DNA of 64,000 nt. It comes from Armatimonadota bacterium. Its GTDB lineage: Bacteria; Armatimonadota; Zipacnadia; Zipacnadales; JABUFB01. Shown here in pieces: positions 25,766 through 34,865 of this stretch. The stretch covers positions 186,001-250,000 of the forward strand of contig JABUFB010000001.1 in NCBI GenBank assembly GCA_013314775.1. Reading direction: 5' to 3'. Each line of letters opens with the position of its first letter. Position 1 is the stretch's first letter. The notes under the pieces were generated by a model that saw only the letters and a list, made by a program, of their open reading frames with translations, did not search any database and was not told where the DNA came from. Position numbers and translations under genes: made by a program.

Positions 25766-28422
25766 AACAGGCCCTCGTCCTTCAGCGCCTGCTCGATGGA
25801 GGCGAAGACTGCGTCCTGGTTGTCATCCGCCGAGACGGCGTAGACCGGCGCCTCGCTGAGGGTTACCGGTCCGTCAGAAATGAGCCGGCCGCAGGTGTCG
25901 TAATAGCGCAGACCGGGCAGCCGCTGCAACGGTGCGGAATCGTAGCCCGTCCAGCAGACGGTCACTGTTCCGCCGCCAAGACGCTCGGGCGCGGCGAAGG
26001 TGTACGCGAAGGCCTCGGCGTCCGGCCAGGTGCGCTTGCCGAGGAACCGCGGTTCGGCCCCCAGCATGGCGAGCATAGCTGCCTGGGTCACGGCGATCTT
26101 CCGCGGCGCCCCGGCGTATTCGAAGAAGATGCGGCTGCCGATATCCTGGTTCATCCGCGTGGGCCAGATATGGTAGAAGACCTTGCGCACCCCGTTGCCC
26201 AGCATGATCACGCAAGCCCGAGTATTGTAGCAGGCCTGAATCCACTCACTCTCCAGCCGGCGCGGCCAGGCGGCGGAGGAGGTCACGTCGCAGTCATCGT
26301 CGGCGTAGTAGGCGAACTCGGTCATCCACATGTCCTTGCGGGTGCCGGCGTCGTCCATCATGCGGTTGAGGCGCTCCAGGTCGCCTTCCATGCTTTCCGG
26401 CGGACCGCCGGGATAGGTGTGGATGCTCACCAGGTCGCAGGCCTCAAGCCCGCCCTGTTCGAACATGGGGCCGTAAAGTTCCACGCGATCCGGCGGAGCG
26501 CTGTAACCGCCCATCACCTGGCAGTTGGGGTCCGCGCGCTTGCAGGCGGCGTAAGCGGACTTCAGCAGGGGCACATAGTCCTCCGGCTTGTAGCCATGGT
26601 CCTTCGGCAGCGAATAATTGGTGAAGATCGACTCGTTGAACACTTCCCAGACACGAATGCGATCCTTATATCGGTCTACGCACGCCTCCATGTACCGCTC
26701 CAGGTCGGCGTTGTCGGCGGGCGCGAATGCCTGTCGGATGCGGTTCCCCGGGTAACCCGTCTTGCGAAGCTCCTCGGGCGCGGTGGAAGACCATTCCGCC
26801 GAGGGGAAGGGGAACATACACAGGACCTTCATCCCCAGAGCAAGCGGCCGGTTGATCTGGAAGTCGGTCTCGCCGAAGCTGAACTCTCCCTTCCGGGTTT
26901 CCACATGCTCCCACTTGAGGGACCAGTCGCGCACCCACTGGATCCCGATCTCCCGCGCGAGTCTGACGAAGCCATTGTATGCATAAGCGTGGTTGATCCC
27001 GAAGGCGGTGTCGTCGGCCGGTTCGAAGGCCGGATACAGCGCCCAGCGTGCGGACGTGTCAACGTCCTGCGTTCCCGCTTTGGCCTTTGCATTGATGCGG
27101 TAGAAGCCGGGACCGGGCAGGTTCAGGGCCAGGTCCACGGTGTTCGCGCCCTGCTTCAGGGAGACGGCGCGCGTCTCCGTTGCCACGGTCGTGTCGCTGA
27201 AGTCCGTTGCCGCCAGGGAGAGCTCCGCTTCTCCCGCTTCCTGCGCGAAGAGATGTACGGTAACAGGCCAGTTCCGGTGACCGTCCGTCACTGCCGTTTC
27301 ACAGCGATGTGGCAGGAAGATGTCCAGTGCCCGGGGCTCGAAATCGGAGGGTTCCGTCGCCTTCTCGGCTTGCACATTGTCGATGTACACGATGCAGTGG
27401 TTGAAGCGCTCCCGGTCGGTCTCCTCGAATGCCGGACCGACCTGCACGAGAGTGGTCTGCCCGGTAGCTTTCGCGGTGACGGTTACCCGCTGCCACTCGG
27501 TGCTCAGGCTGATCGTCTTCTCCGCGCGGGCACCGGGGCCCACGAAACCGAGCATCGCGGGGGCGCCCTCGAAGCCCGGGTCCACCCGCATCGAAGCCGA
27601 CAGACTGTAGGTCTCACCCGGCTCCAGTTTCAGTTGTCCCAGGGCCTGGAGCCACGGACGGGTCAGCGGCCTGCGCACCATCTCGAAGTAGTCGAAGTAG
27701 TAGCCGAGTTCGGGATCATCCGGCTCCCAGGCCACTGCCGCGCAGTTGGTCCCGCCGATTCCCTTGCCCTCGGCGACCTGCCAATTGTACGTCCAGGCAT
27801 TCTGCATGCCCCACCCACCGGGGATCTCGAAGCCGCCGTTGGGCAGGAGATTGCGGCTGCCGCTGGTCGGGATGATGTTTCCTGGGACAGGCGGTTCGGA
27901 CGGTTCGAGAGAGACATTGGCAAGCCACAGGGTGCCGGGACGCGTGAACCAGATCTGGAAACGGCTGGTCTCGTGCCCGTCCCGCGAGGCCTGGAAGCGC
28001 AAGGAGTAATCCTTCCACTGTCGCGTGAGGGTGATGGATGTCCACAGGCCGAGCTGCTGCCAGCCATTGGTATCGTGCAAGCCGATGTTCACCGACCGCA
28101 GGTCCTGGCCGCGAGCCCGCAGGCGCACCTCGTACCAGCGCCCGGCCTTGACGCTCACGGTCCCCACCTGGCAGAGCATCGCGTGGCCACCCTCGTAGCG
28201 GGTGCACGACATGCGCTGAGCCATAGTGCCGTCGGGAAGTTGCTCGAGGCCGAAAGTCACGTCCAGCTTGTCATTGGAGGCTCCTGCCGAATAGCTCCAG
28301 CCGTCGGCGATGCCGTTGCCGTCCGCATCGCCCACGAAGGCCCCGTTCACCAGCCCCGGGGCATCCTGTGAGAAGACAAGGGAGACAGGCAGGGCACACA
28401 GGAGGAGCAGCAATGCATTCAT
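25762..28422 (-). CDS. Secreted clan GH-A-like glycoside hydrolase with two N-terminal carbohydrate-binding domains
   Basis: 886 residues from the ATG at 28420-28422; a GTG twelve bases upstream is an alternative. Signal peptide MNALLLLLCALPVSLVFSQ. Two CBM4/9-like jelly rolls follow (about 20-160, with VNGAFVGDADGNGIADGW, and 165-360, with LLPNGGFEIPGGWG). After an Ig-like spacer comes a TIM barrel: FGINHAYAY, IGIQWVRDWSLKWEHVE, RIRVWEVFNES (Asn-Glu as acid/base at the end of strand 4) and DMWMTEFAYY (Glu nucleophile). This pattern fits GH39/GH5-like beta-glycosidases. A family member such as beta-xylosidase is plausible, but the substrate is unproven. Confidence 0.86.
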   Translation of the reverse strand: MNALLLLLCALPVSLVFSQDAPGLVNGAFVGDADGNGIADGWSYSAGASNDKLDVTFGLEQLPDGTMAQRMSCTRYEGGHAMLCQVGTVSVKAGRWYEVRLRARGQDLRSVNIGLHDTNGWQQLGLWTSITLTRQWKDYSLRFQASRDGHETSRFQIWFTRPGTLWLANVSLEPSEPPVPGNIIPTSGSRNLLPNGGFEIPGGWGMQNAWTYNWQVAEGKGIGGTNCAAVAWEPDDPELGYYFDYFEMVRRPLTRPWLQALGQLKLEPGETYSLSASMRVDPGFEGAPAMLGFVGPGARAEKTISLSTEWQRVTVTAKATGQTTLVQVGPAFEETDRERFNHCIVYIDNVQAEKATEPSDFEPRALDIFLPHRCETAVTDGHRNWPVTVHLFAQEAGEAELSLAATDFSDTTVATETRAVSLKQGANTVDLALNLPGPGFYRINAKAKAGTQDVDTSARWALYPAFEPADDTAFGINHAYAYNGFVRLAREIGIQWVRDWSLKWEHVETRKGEFSFGETDFQINRPLALGMKVLCMFPFPSAEWSSTAPEELRKTGYPGNRIRQAFAPADNADLERYMEACVDRYKDRIRVWEVFNESIFTNYSLPKDHGYKPEDYVPLLKSAYAACKRADPNCQVMGGYSAPPDRVELYGPMFEQGGLEACDLVSIHTYPGGPPESMEGDLERLNRMMDDAGTRKDMWMTEFAYYADDDCDVTSSAAWPRRLESEWIQACYNTRACVIMLGNGVRKVFYHIWPTRMNQDIGSRIFFEYAGAPRKIAVTQAAMLAMLGAEPRFLGKRTWPDAEAFAYTFAAPERLGGGTVTVCWTGYDSAPLQRLPGLRYYDTCGRLISDGPVTLSEAPVYAVSADDNQDAVFASIEQALKDEGLL

Positions 28423-28505
28423 GGCGCACCTCACAGCACGGCGAGTAGGAACCCTTCGGGGTTATATTACGCCGCAGAGCAGCGGCTTCCTGCCGGCCCG
28501 TGAGG

Positions 28506-28745
28506 TCAGTCTTCCTCCTTGAGCCACCGCGCGATCTGTTCCGGGGCAACCACTTTCCCCGCGGATTTCACCACACCATCAATCGCCAGGCCGGGGGTAA
28601 GAAGCACCCCGAAGCTCTCGATGTCCTCCATCGCGGTGACCTTGATCACTTCGGCGTCCACACCCGCCATTGCCACCGCCTTCTTCGCGTTCTCCGCAAG
28701 CGTATTGCATTTGGCGCAGCCGGGGCCCAGCACCTGGATTTTCAT
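28506..28745 (-). CDS. Small thioredoxin-like redox protein (CxxC)
   Basis: 79 residues from the ATG at 28743-28745; the frame upstream of this is antisense shadow. KIQVLGPGCAKCNTLAENAKKA carries the CAKC active site right after strand 1, then VIKVTAMEDIESFGVLLTPGLAIDG with the cis-Pro typical of thioredoxin folds, and ends VVAPEQIARWL. This is the redox-active disulfide protein 2 (MTH895-type) family of mini-thioredoxins. Reductase partner unknown. Confidence 0.88.
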   Translation of the reverse strand: MKIQVLGPGCAKCNTLAENAKKAVAMAGVDAEVIKVTAMEDIESFGVLLTPGLAIDGVVKSAGKVVAPEQIARWLKEED

Positions 28746-28946
28746 CCGTATCACCGTCCTGTACGTTGATCGCGCGAAATACCTTGTTGCGGGTAACGCA
28801 CCTCGCACGGGCAGGATTCCCGCCGCAGACTGAAGGTCCCTCCTGGGCATCCGGCAAAATATGGTGTAGCGCGCCAGCCCTTGGGATGGTGCGTGCTGCG
28901 GCGATTGCCACGCGTGAGGCATGATCCGGAAAGGGTGAATGCTGGC

Positions 28947-31289
28947 ATGATGGCGAGAATGGCGCTGGTGGTGACGGCATTGCTGGTATCCACGATTGTC
29001 TCGGCGGCCCCCAGGGTCGCGGTGGTTTACTCCGCTTGGCCCAATGGCGGGTACTCCTTCAAGTCCGAAATGGACGAGCACCTGCAGCATCTGGGCTGGG
29101 AGTTCGAGGCCTTCGAGAATACCGCCATAGCCACGCTGATTCCGCGCTTGGGCGAGTTTGATATCGTTATCTCCAACGGCGTGGGCAACTACGAGAACCC
29201 GGTGGACATGGCGCAATATGCAGACGAATGGCTTGCGTTCCTGGAAGGCGGCGGGGGGCTTTGGATCACCGACGCGAGCTACGGTTCGGTGCTGGACCTG
29301 TGGGTGAACCGGCTCGGGCCGGATTTCGCGCTGACCACCACCACCTGCGCCTCGCACCGCCGAGACATCCCCGACCCCGACCGCCGGGAGTTCAACGCCA
29401 CCGACCCCTTCCTCAGGGTGCCCGTGGATCTCGTGCCCCTGCTGGCTGCGAAGACCAATATCTGGGCGCACCTGGATTCCTGGGGCCCGGAATGGCGCAA
29501 TCTGGTCACCTGTGCCGATGGCAAGAGCCTCTTCCTGGTGCGCGACACAGGCAAGGGCTGTGTGGTGGTGACCAGCTACTTCTCCTTTCGCGGGAAGGTG
29601 AACACACCCCTGGTTGCTGGTATTCTGACCAACCTGTGGACCCACGTGCAGGGATTGCGGGCGGGGATCGCGCTCACGGAACTCAGCCTGGGCGACGCGC
29701 TGCCGGGGAAACACCGGGCGAGCCTGGGGGTCTCCAACGCCACCGCGACACCGGTTACATGCGACGTGCGCCTTGACCTGAGCGGCGAGGCGGCCGGAGG
29801 TGAGTCGTCGCAGGAGGCCTCCGTGACCATCCCCGCCGGAGCCGAAGCCGTGGTGCGCCTGCCGTACACCCTGCCGGCACGGGGAGAAGCCGTGTTCGAT
29901 ATCGTCTTTGCGCCCCGGGGCGGCGAGACGCTGTCGCTGCGGAACAGGCAGGATATCCCACCGTTGCTTTCCGTGAAGGTCCCGAACCGGCACGTGTATC
30001 CGTGGCATCAGGAGGTGGCCCTCAACCTGGCTTTCGCGCCGGAGAACTCGGTCAAACTCGCGGACTGCTCGGCCAGCATTCTCGTGAATGACCGGCTTGC
30101 GGTGGAGCTGGCAGCGATTGACAGACGAATGACGGTCAACGCCCCCTGCGCCGATCTGGAGCCCGGGCAGCATCGGGTTGTGCTTGCCCTCAAGTGTGGG
30201 GAAGAGGTGCTGGGTACCGCGCAGGCAGCATTTACCAAGCATGGTATGCCGCGCGTCTACACGCGCTACGAGGATGGCACGGCGATGGTGGAAGGGCAGC
30301 CCTTCTTCCCCTTCGGCTGGTATCACGTGTCATGGGCTTTCCCCGCCGAAGATCGCCTGCAGTTCTTGCGCGAGGTGGCTGAAGCGGGGTTCAACACCGT
30401 CCATGCCAGCCTGAAGCAGATGGACGAGTGGGACGAGTTCCTGGCCGAGGCGGAGCGGCTGAACATGAAAGTTATCACCGAGTTCGGCGTCCCCAGGGAG
30501 CAGGCCATCGCGCGCTACCGAGATCGCAAGGCGGTGCTCGCCTGGAACCCCGGAGACGAGCCGGACGGCGGCGGCGTGGACCCGGCGGAGATGTCGGAGC
30601 GCCACAACCTGATGAAGGATCAGGACGCCCAGGTGCCCACCTTTATGACCCTCTGCGTGCCTCCGCTGTTCTCGCGATATGTGCATGCGGCGGATGTGAT
30701 CGCGCCCGATCCGTACCCGATCCGGCGCGGACCGTGCTCCACCGCTCCGGTCTTCCAGACCGTGGCAAGCGCCCAGAAAGAGGCGTGGAAGTATCGACAC
30801 CCGATCTGGGCGATCATCCAGGCCTTCGGTTACGAACAAGAAACTGGGTGGCGCGTCCCGACATGGCCCGAAGAGCGGAATATGACCTACCTCGCGCTGA
30901 TGGCCGGGGCCAAAGGGATCATCTACTACACCTACCGCGACAACGGCTTCAACATGCGCGAGCACCCGGACTTGTGGGCTAACTTCAAGACTCTCCCCCC
31001 CGAGATCAAAGCGATGGAGCCTTACCTGCTGGAGGGCACACGGACAGTTCTCGCAGAAGGCGAAGATGACATCTACGCCACCTCCTGGGTCCGCGGGGGG
31101 CGCCACCTGATCTGCGTTGCCAGCACGGCGAACTCGGAATCGCGCAAGGTGAGTATAAGCCTGCCCGAGGGTGTGAAAGGTCGGCTGCGCAACCTGTTCC
31201 CCGAACGACCGGGCGGGATGACCCTGGAAAACGGGAAGCTGTCGGGAACCATTGGCCCGCTGGACGTGCATGTGTACGAGGTGAGGTAG
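28947..31289 (+). CDS. Secreted glycosidase-like protein: ThuA-like N-terminal domain plus TIM barrel
   Basis: 780 residues from the ATG at 28947 (AAAGGGTGA eight to nine bases upstream), signal peptide ending IVSAA. Residues about 20-220 resemble a ThuA/class I glutamine-amidotransferase-like fold (VAVVYSAWPNGG, FDIVISNGVGNY, EGGGGLWITD). Residues about 225-450 form beta-sandwiches. The C-terminal part is a TIM barrel: FFPFGWYHVSWAF, EAGFNTVHASLKQM, VLAWNPGDEPDGG (DEP as candidate acid/base), DVIAPDPYPI, HPIWAIIQAFG and GAKGIIYYTYRD. No exact glycoside hydrolase family can be assigned. Confidence 0.84.
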   Translation: MMARMALVVTALLVSTIVSAAPRVAVVYSAWPNGGYSFKSEMDEHLQHLGWEFEAFENTAIATLIPRLGEFDIVISNGVGNYENPVDMAQYADEWLAFLEGGGGLWITDASYGSVLDLWVNRLGPDFALTTTTCASHRRDIPDPDRREFNATDPFLRVPVDLVPLLAAKTNIWAHLDSWGPEWRNLVTCADGKSLFLVRDTGKGCVVVTSYFSFRGKVNTPLVAGILTNLWTHVQGLRAGIALTELSLGDALPGKHRASLGVSNATATPVTCDVRLDLSGEAAGGESSQEASVTIPAGAEAVVRLPYTLPARGEAVFDIVFAPRGGETLSLRNRQDIPPLLSVKVPNRHVYPWHQEVALNLAFAPENSVKLADCSASILVNDRLAVELAAIDRRMTVNAPCADLEPGQHRVVLALKCGEEVLGTAQAAFTKHGMPRVYTRYEDGTAMVEGQPFFPFGWYHVSWAFPAEDRLQFLREVAEAGFNTVHASLKQMDEWDEFLAEAERLNMKVITEFGVPREQAIARYRDRKAVLAWNPGDEPDGGGVDPAEMSERHNLMKDQDAQVPTFMTLCVPPLFSRYVHAADVIAPDPYPIRRGPCSTAPVFQTVASAQKEAWKYRHPIWAIIQAFGYEQETGWRVPTWPEERNMTYLALMAGAKGIIYYTYRDNGFNMREHPDLWANFKTLPPEIKAMEPYLLEGTRTVLAEGEDDIYATSWVRGGRHLICVASTANSESRKVSISLPEGVKGRLRNLFPERPGGMTLENGKLSGTIGPLDVHVYEVR

Positions 31290-31584
31290 GGGAGGAGAGG
31301 ACGGGCCGTTCCCACCAGCTCACGCTGGTGGCAAAGAGCTATCGCCCCTCCGGGGCTCAACGGAAGACGGCGGCGTCCTGTCGCGTGGGTCGGGCGTCTC
31401 GCCCGGCAGGACGTTTGCCGCTGTCCGTTCGCAAGGACGGCCGGGCCGGATGGGGCCCCCGGGCCGAAGGCGGCGTCGAGACGCCTGCCCTGCGCGGACT
31501 GTACGTCCGTTCGACAACCGGAGCAAAGCGCAACGGCGCCCCATCATCGGGACGCCGTTGGGATGGCCGACCGTGTAAGCACGC
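31290..31584. other. Intergenic region with dispersed repeat A and inverted repeats
   Basis: 295 bp between convergent genes. It opens with repeat A, then a GC-rich stretch with several inverted repeats (for example GTCCGTTCGCAAGGAC near 31424-31439). No convincing ORF or RNA gene. Confidence 0.5.
31312..31356 (+). repeat. Dispersed two-hairpin repeat A, copy 1
   Basis: CCACCAGC-TCAC-GCTGGTGG (31312-31331) is a perfect 8-bp stem with a 4-base loop, followed by CAAAGAGC and a second hairpin GCCCC/GGGGC (31344-31356). A near-identical element lies in inverse orientation at 58762-58808. Confidence 0.75.
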
Positions 31585-33531
31585 TCAGTACATTCTGCGG
31601 GCGCCACTGTAGCGTGATGCGTAGTAGGAAGAGTCCAGGGCGCTGATTCGCACGCCGGTGCGGCTGTTGGCAGCGTGGATGAAGTTCCCGTTCCCGATAT
31701 AGATCCCCACGTGGGAAATGCCGGCCTTGTATGTATTGCTGAATACCACCACGTCGCCGGGGCGCAGGCTGTCGCGGTCCACCGGGGTGCCTTGACGGTA
31801 CTGGCCGCCGGCGGTGCGCTTGAGCGGGATCCCGAATTGCGAGTGTACGTACTGAGTGAACCCGGAGCAGTCAAATGATCCGGGGCCTTCGGCGCCCCGC
31901 ACGTAAGGACGCCCGAGATAGCGCATCGCTACCTGCGCGATCTTGTTGCCTATGTCAGACCCGCCGGGCTCCCCCCAATCCGATCCGCCGTTCTCGGCAA
32001 GCTGCCTCTCCTCGCGGCTCTCGATGAGATCCTCGGCGATCCAGCCCACCGTGCCGTTGCTGAGAAGCACCTTGAGCCAGCCCTCCTCGCGAGCGACGAT
32101 CACGACCTCTTCGCCCTGTTTCGCCGTGCCGACGATGGCGGAATCGGTGCCCTTGCCGGCGCGTACGTTGACCACGTCCCCGTCGACCCAGCCGGCCTTG
32201 ACCTCGATCCTGCGGCCGTCCACGACCTTCGCAGCCTCCGGGCGACCGGGCGGCTGGAAGTCCAGCACCCAACCGGCGGCCCAGCCCACTGATCCGCTCT
32301 CCGTGGTGATCTTGCACCACTGGCCCTCGCAGTCTGACACCTGCACCCGCTGATGCTTGTTGAGCTGGAACTTGATGGGATGCTCGGTGCCGGGGCCCGA
32401 GCGGACGTTCGTGTTGTCTTCTGCGATCCAGGCGGAGAATGGCTGCAGCTTGCCCTCTTCCGGCTCCCTATTTGGCGAGGGGAAATCGTCCGCAGGGGGC
32501 TTCGGAGTATTCGCGCCCGGTTCGGGAGCCACCGGGCTTTTCGCGCCATGTCGCCGCACGTACCAGCCCGCAATCCAACCGGAATCGCCGCCTTCCACCT
32601 CGACCTCGCACCAGTTGTCCTCTTCGTCCTCGATCCAGAGCGTTGTGCCCTGGCTGAGGCGCTCCAGTTCCTTGTACTCAGTGCCCGGGCCAGTGCGAAG
32701 CGCAACGTTATTGCCGATGCAGTACGCCTTGTCCCGGTCCTTGCCCCCGGTCTCGGAAGCCAGGGAGCGACCCTTGTTGAGATTGGTTTCCAGCAGGTCG
32801 GTGTGCATCCAGCCCTTGCCGCCGGGGCCGCTGACGTTTGCCCAGTCACCCCGCTGCTCGATGATATAAACCTTTGTTCCTCGCGTGAACTGGCCGGTTC
32901 GGGTGTAGCCCAGAGACGGCCCCTTGCGCACATTCGCAACATTTGCGGTGACCCACGCGGGCTTTGGACCAGCCTTCGGCGCGGGCTTGGGAGCCGATGC
33001 CGGCGAACTGCCCGCGAGTTTACGGCCCGCATCCAGGTTGTACTCCAGCAGGTCCGAGCGCACCCAGCCGTACTGGCCTGAAGAGCGTTTCACCTTGCGC
33101 CACTCACCACGCGTCTCGACGATGTAGACCTTTTCGCCGCGGGATGCCTGGCAGACAACCTTCGCGCCGATGTCCGGGCCGCCTCGCATGTTGATGACGG
33201 GTTCCTTCACCCACGCGGGAAGGGCCATCGGGGTCTTGCCCGCGGACTTCGCCAGCTCCCGGCCCTTGTCGGCCGAGAACATCAGATACTCTTCCTTGAC
33301 CCAGCCAGAGCGGCCGTTGGGCAGGAGCGCCCTGCACCAGCGATCCTCGCGGAATGCAGTGACGATCACCTGATCGCCACGCTGGACCGTCCCCACCTTC
33401 GCGGAGTCCGTGCCGGGCTTCTCGCGCACGTTGAGCACGTCCGGAATCACCCACGCCGGCCTGCCTGCGAAGGCGGCCGTGGCGCAGGTGATCGCCAGAA
33501 GAATGGTCAGTGAAGTCAGGCGGCGATGCAC
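31585..33531 (-). CDS. Secreted NlpC/P60 cell-wall hydrolase with six SH3b domains
   Basis: 648 residues from a GTG start (AGAGGT ten bases upstream); signal peptide ending ATAAFA. Six bacterial SH3 repeats are visible, each with a VxNVRxGPG-like core: about 25-85, 105-165, 190-250, 265-330, 365-430 and 445-510, separated by Pro/Ala-rich linkers. The C-terminal NlpC/P60 domain (about 525-648) has catalytic Cys in GSFDCSGFTQYV, His in ISHVGIYIGN and a second His in NFIHA. Such enzymes cut gamma-D-Glu-diamino acid bonds in peptidoglycan stem peptides; the SH3b repeats bind cell wall. Six repeats is at the high end. Confidence 0.96.
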   Translation of the reverse strand: MHRRLTSLTILLAITCATAAFAGRPAWVIPDVLNVREKPGTDSAKVGTVQRGDQVIVTAFREDRWCRALLPNGRSGWVKEEYLMFSADKGRELAKSAGKTPMALPAWVKEPVINMRGGPDIGAKVVCQASRGEKVYIVETRGEWRKVKRSSGQYGWVRSDLLEYNLDAGRKLAGSSPASAPKPAPKAGPKPAWVTANVANVRKGPSLGYTRTGQFTRGTKVYIIEQRGDWANVSGPGGKGWMHTDLLETNLNKGRSLASETGGKDRDKAYCIGNNVALRTGPGTEYKELERLSQGTTLWIEDEEDNWCEVEVEGGDSGWIAGWYVRRHGAKSPVAPEPGANTPKPPADDFPSPNREPEEGKLQPFSAWIAEDNTNVRSGPGTEHPIKFQLNKHQRVQVSDCEGQWCKITTESGSVGWAAGWVLDFQPPGRPEAAKVVDGRRIEVKAGWVDGDVVNVRAGKGTDSAIVGTAKQGEEVVIVAREEGWLKVLLSNGTVGWIAEDLIESREERQLAENGGSDWGEPGGSDIGNKIAQVAMRYLGRPYVRGAEGPGSFDCSGFTQYVHSQFGIPLKRTAGGQYRQGTPVDRDSLRPGDVVVFSNTYKAGISHVGIYIGNGNFIHAANSRTGVRISALDSSYYASRYSGARRMY

Positions 33532-33786
33532 GCTGCAGTTACCTCTCGTACACTGGTCGCGTATTCATGCGCGGGGATTATAAAGGGGCGATTCCGGCTG
33601 GGTCAATAGACCTCGCTCTTGTTCTGTCGAACGAATGATCTTCCACTCGCCCCCGACAGGCAGGTCAACGGGCCTGTGGACGTTCGCTGATCCCCTCGGG
33701 TTCACTGGGAAGAAACGGTGAAGGTCTCCCGGGAAAGGTGTGGAAGTGTAAGCCCTGGCGTACTACTTCGCGAGGGGGCTGAAAGG

Positions 33787-34836
33787 ATGCCGGACGTGCT
33801 ACGCTTTGGTCTGATCGGTTGTGGATCGCAGGGGCGGTATCTGTCAGAAGCATTGAGGATGACTGGCCGGGCGCAGTTGATGGCCTGCGCGGATGTGCGT
33901 GCGGACGCTGCCGAGAATGCTCGCATGCGGTGCGGCTATGAGAAAGCTTATAGCGACTACCTGGAGATGCTATCGATCGCGCCGCTGGATGCGGTGATCG
34001 TCGCCACCACCCATGACCAGCTGTTTCCGTGCGCCATGGCCGCGGCAAAGTCCGGCAAGCATGTGTTCGTAGAGAAGCCCATGGCGCTCAACGCGGAGGA
34101 CGGGATGACGCTGGTGAATACCGCGCAGGATGCCCGGGTGAAGCTCATGGTGGGCTACACGCTGCGGTTCATGCCCGACCGTGTCCTGATGAAGCGCCTG
34201 CTGGATGAAGGCGCCATCGGCACCGTCGCCCATCTCGGCGGCGGGCAACTCATCGGGGGCATGGGCGGCTGGCTGGGCGAGAAGGCCCACGGCGGAGGGC
34301 CGCTGTACTACATTGGCGCGCATATCATCGACACCGTGCTTTGGCTTGCGGGTTGCGGGCCGGAGCGCGTCTATGCCGAGATCGACTGGAAAGAGGGCAG
34401 CGATGTGGAGGCGGGAGTGCAGATGGTCCTGCGTTTCCCGGGCGGGGTGATGGGGCAGGTCTGCACCTCGCAGAAGCTGGGTGGCCGGTATGGCTGGGTA
34501 GACGTCATGGGTTCTGCGGGACGCATGCGAGCGGAATGGGAGCGCCATGATCTCACAATCCAGAGCACCGTGCGTCCGGAGTACCGCCACCTGACCACCC
34601 TGCACCTGACCCAACTGGACTACATGCCGCCCGTGCCGCCCGATGCCGAAGCGAGGGTCAGCGGATTCGCCTACGTGCGCTTCTGGATGAATGAGTTCGC
34701 GCAGTTCATCGACGCCATCGAAAACAACACGGAGCCCCCGGTCACCGGTGCCGATGGGGTGCGCGTTCTGCAGGTCATCGACGCGGCCTTCGAGTCTGCC
34801 CGAACCGGCAAGCCGGTAGACGTGGAACCATACTGA
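33787..34836 (+). CDS. Gfo/Idh/MocA family oxidoreductase
   Basis: 349 residues from the ATG at 33787; purine-rich GAGGGGGCTGAAAGG precedes it, and the frame upstream is not coding-like. LRFGLIGCGSQGRYLSEAL is the Rossmann NAD(P) loop, ACADVRADAAENA ends strand 2, and KHVFVEKPMALNAEDG carries the EKP motif with catalytic Lys. GGGPLYYIGAHIIDTVLWLAG is the C-terminal substrate-domain motif with His. Members oxidise sugars or inositols. It starts a run of sugar-related genes on the same strand. Confidence 0.94.
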   Translation: MPDVLRFGLIGCGSQGRYLSEALRMTGRAQLMACADVRADAAENARMRCGYEKAYSDYLEMLSIAPLDAVIVATTHDQLFPCAMAAAKSGKHVFVEKPMALNAEDGMTLVNTAQDARVKLMVGYTLRFMPDRVLMKRLLDEGAIGTVAHLGGGQLIGGMGGWLGEKAHGGGPLYYIGAHIIDTVLWLAGCGPERVYAEIDWKEGSDVEAGVQMVLRFPGGVMGQVCTSQKLGGRYGWVDVMGSAGRMRAEWERHDLTIQSTVRPEYRHLTTLHLTQLDYMPPVPPDAEARVSGFAYVRFWMNEFAQFIDAIENNTEPPVTGADGVRVLQVIDAAFESARTGKPVDVEPY

Positions 34837-34865
34837 AGCGCAGTCTTCGTCGGGGGAATAGCCAA

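Noticed and set aside
25555-28371. 938-codon plus-strand ORF
   Set aside because: Antisense shadow of the GH-A-like glycosidase, which has clear catalytic motifs.
28506-30326. 606-codon minus-strand ORF
   Set aside because: Mostly antisense to a conserved-looking plus-strand glycosidase; only the last 79 codons (mini-thioredoxin) are real.
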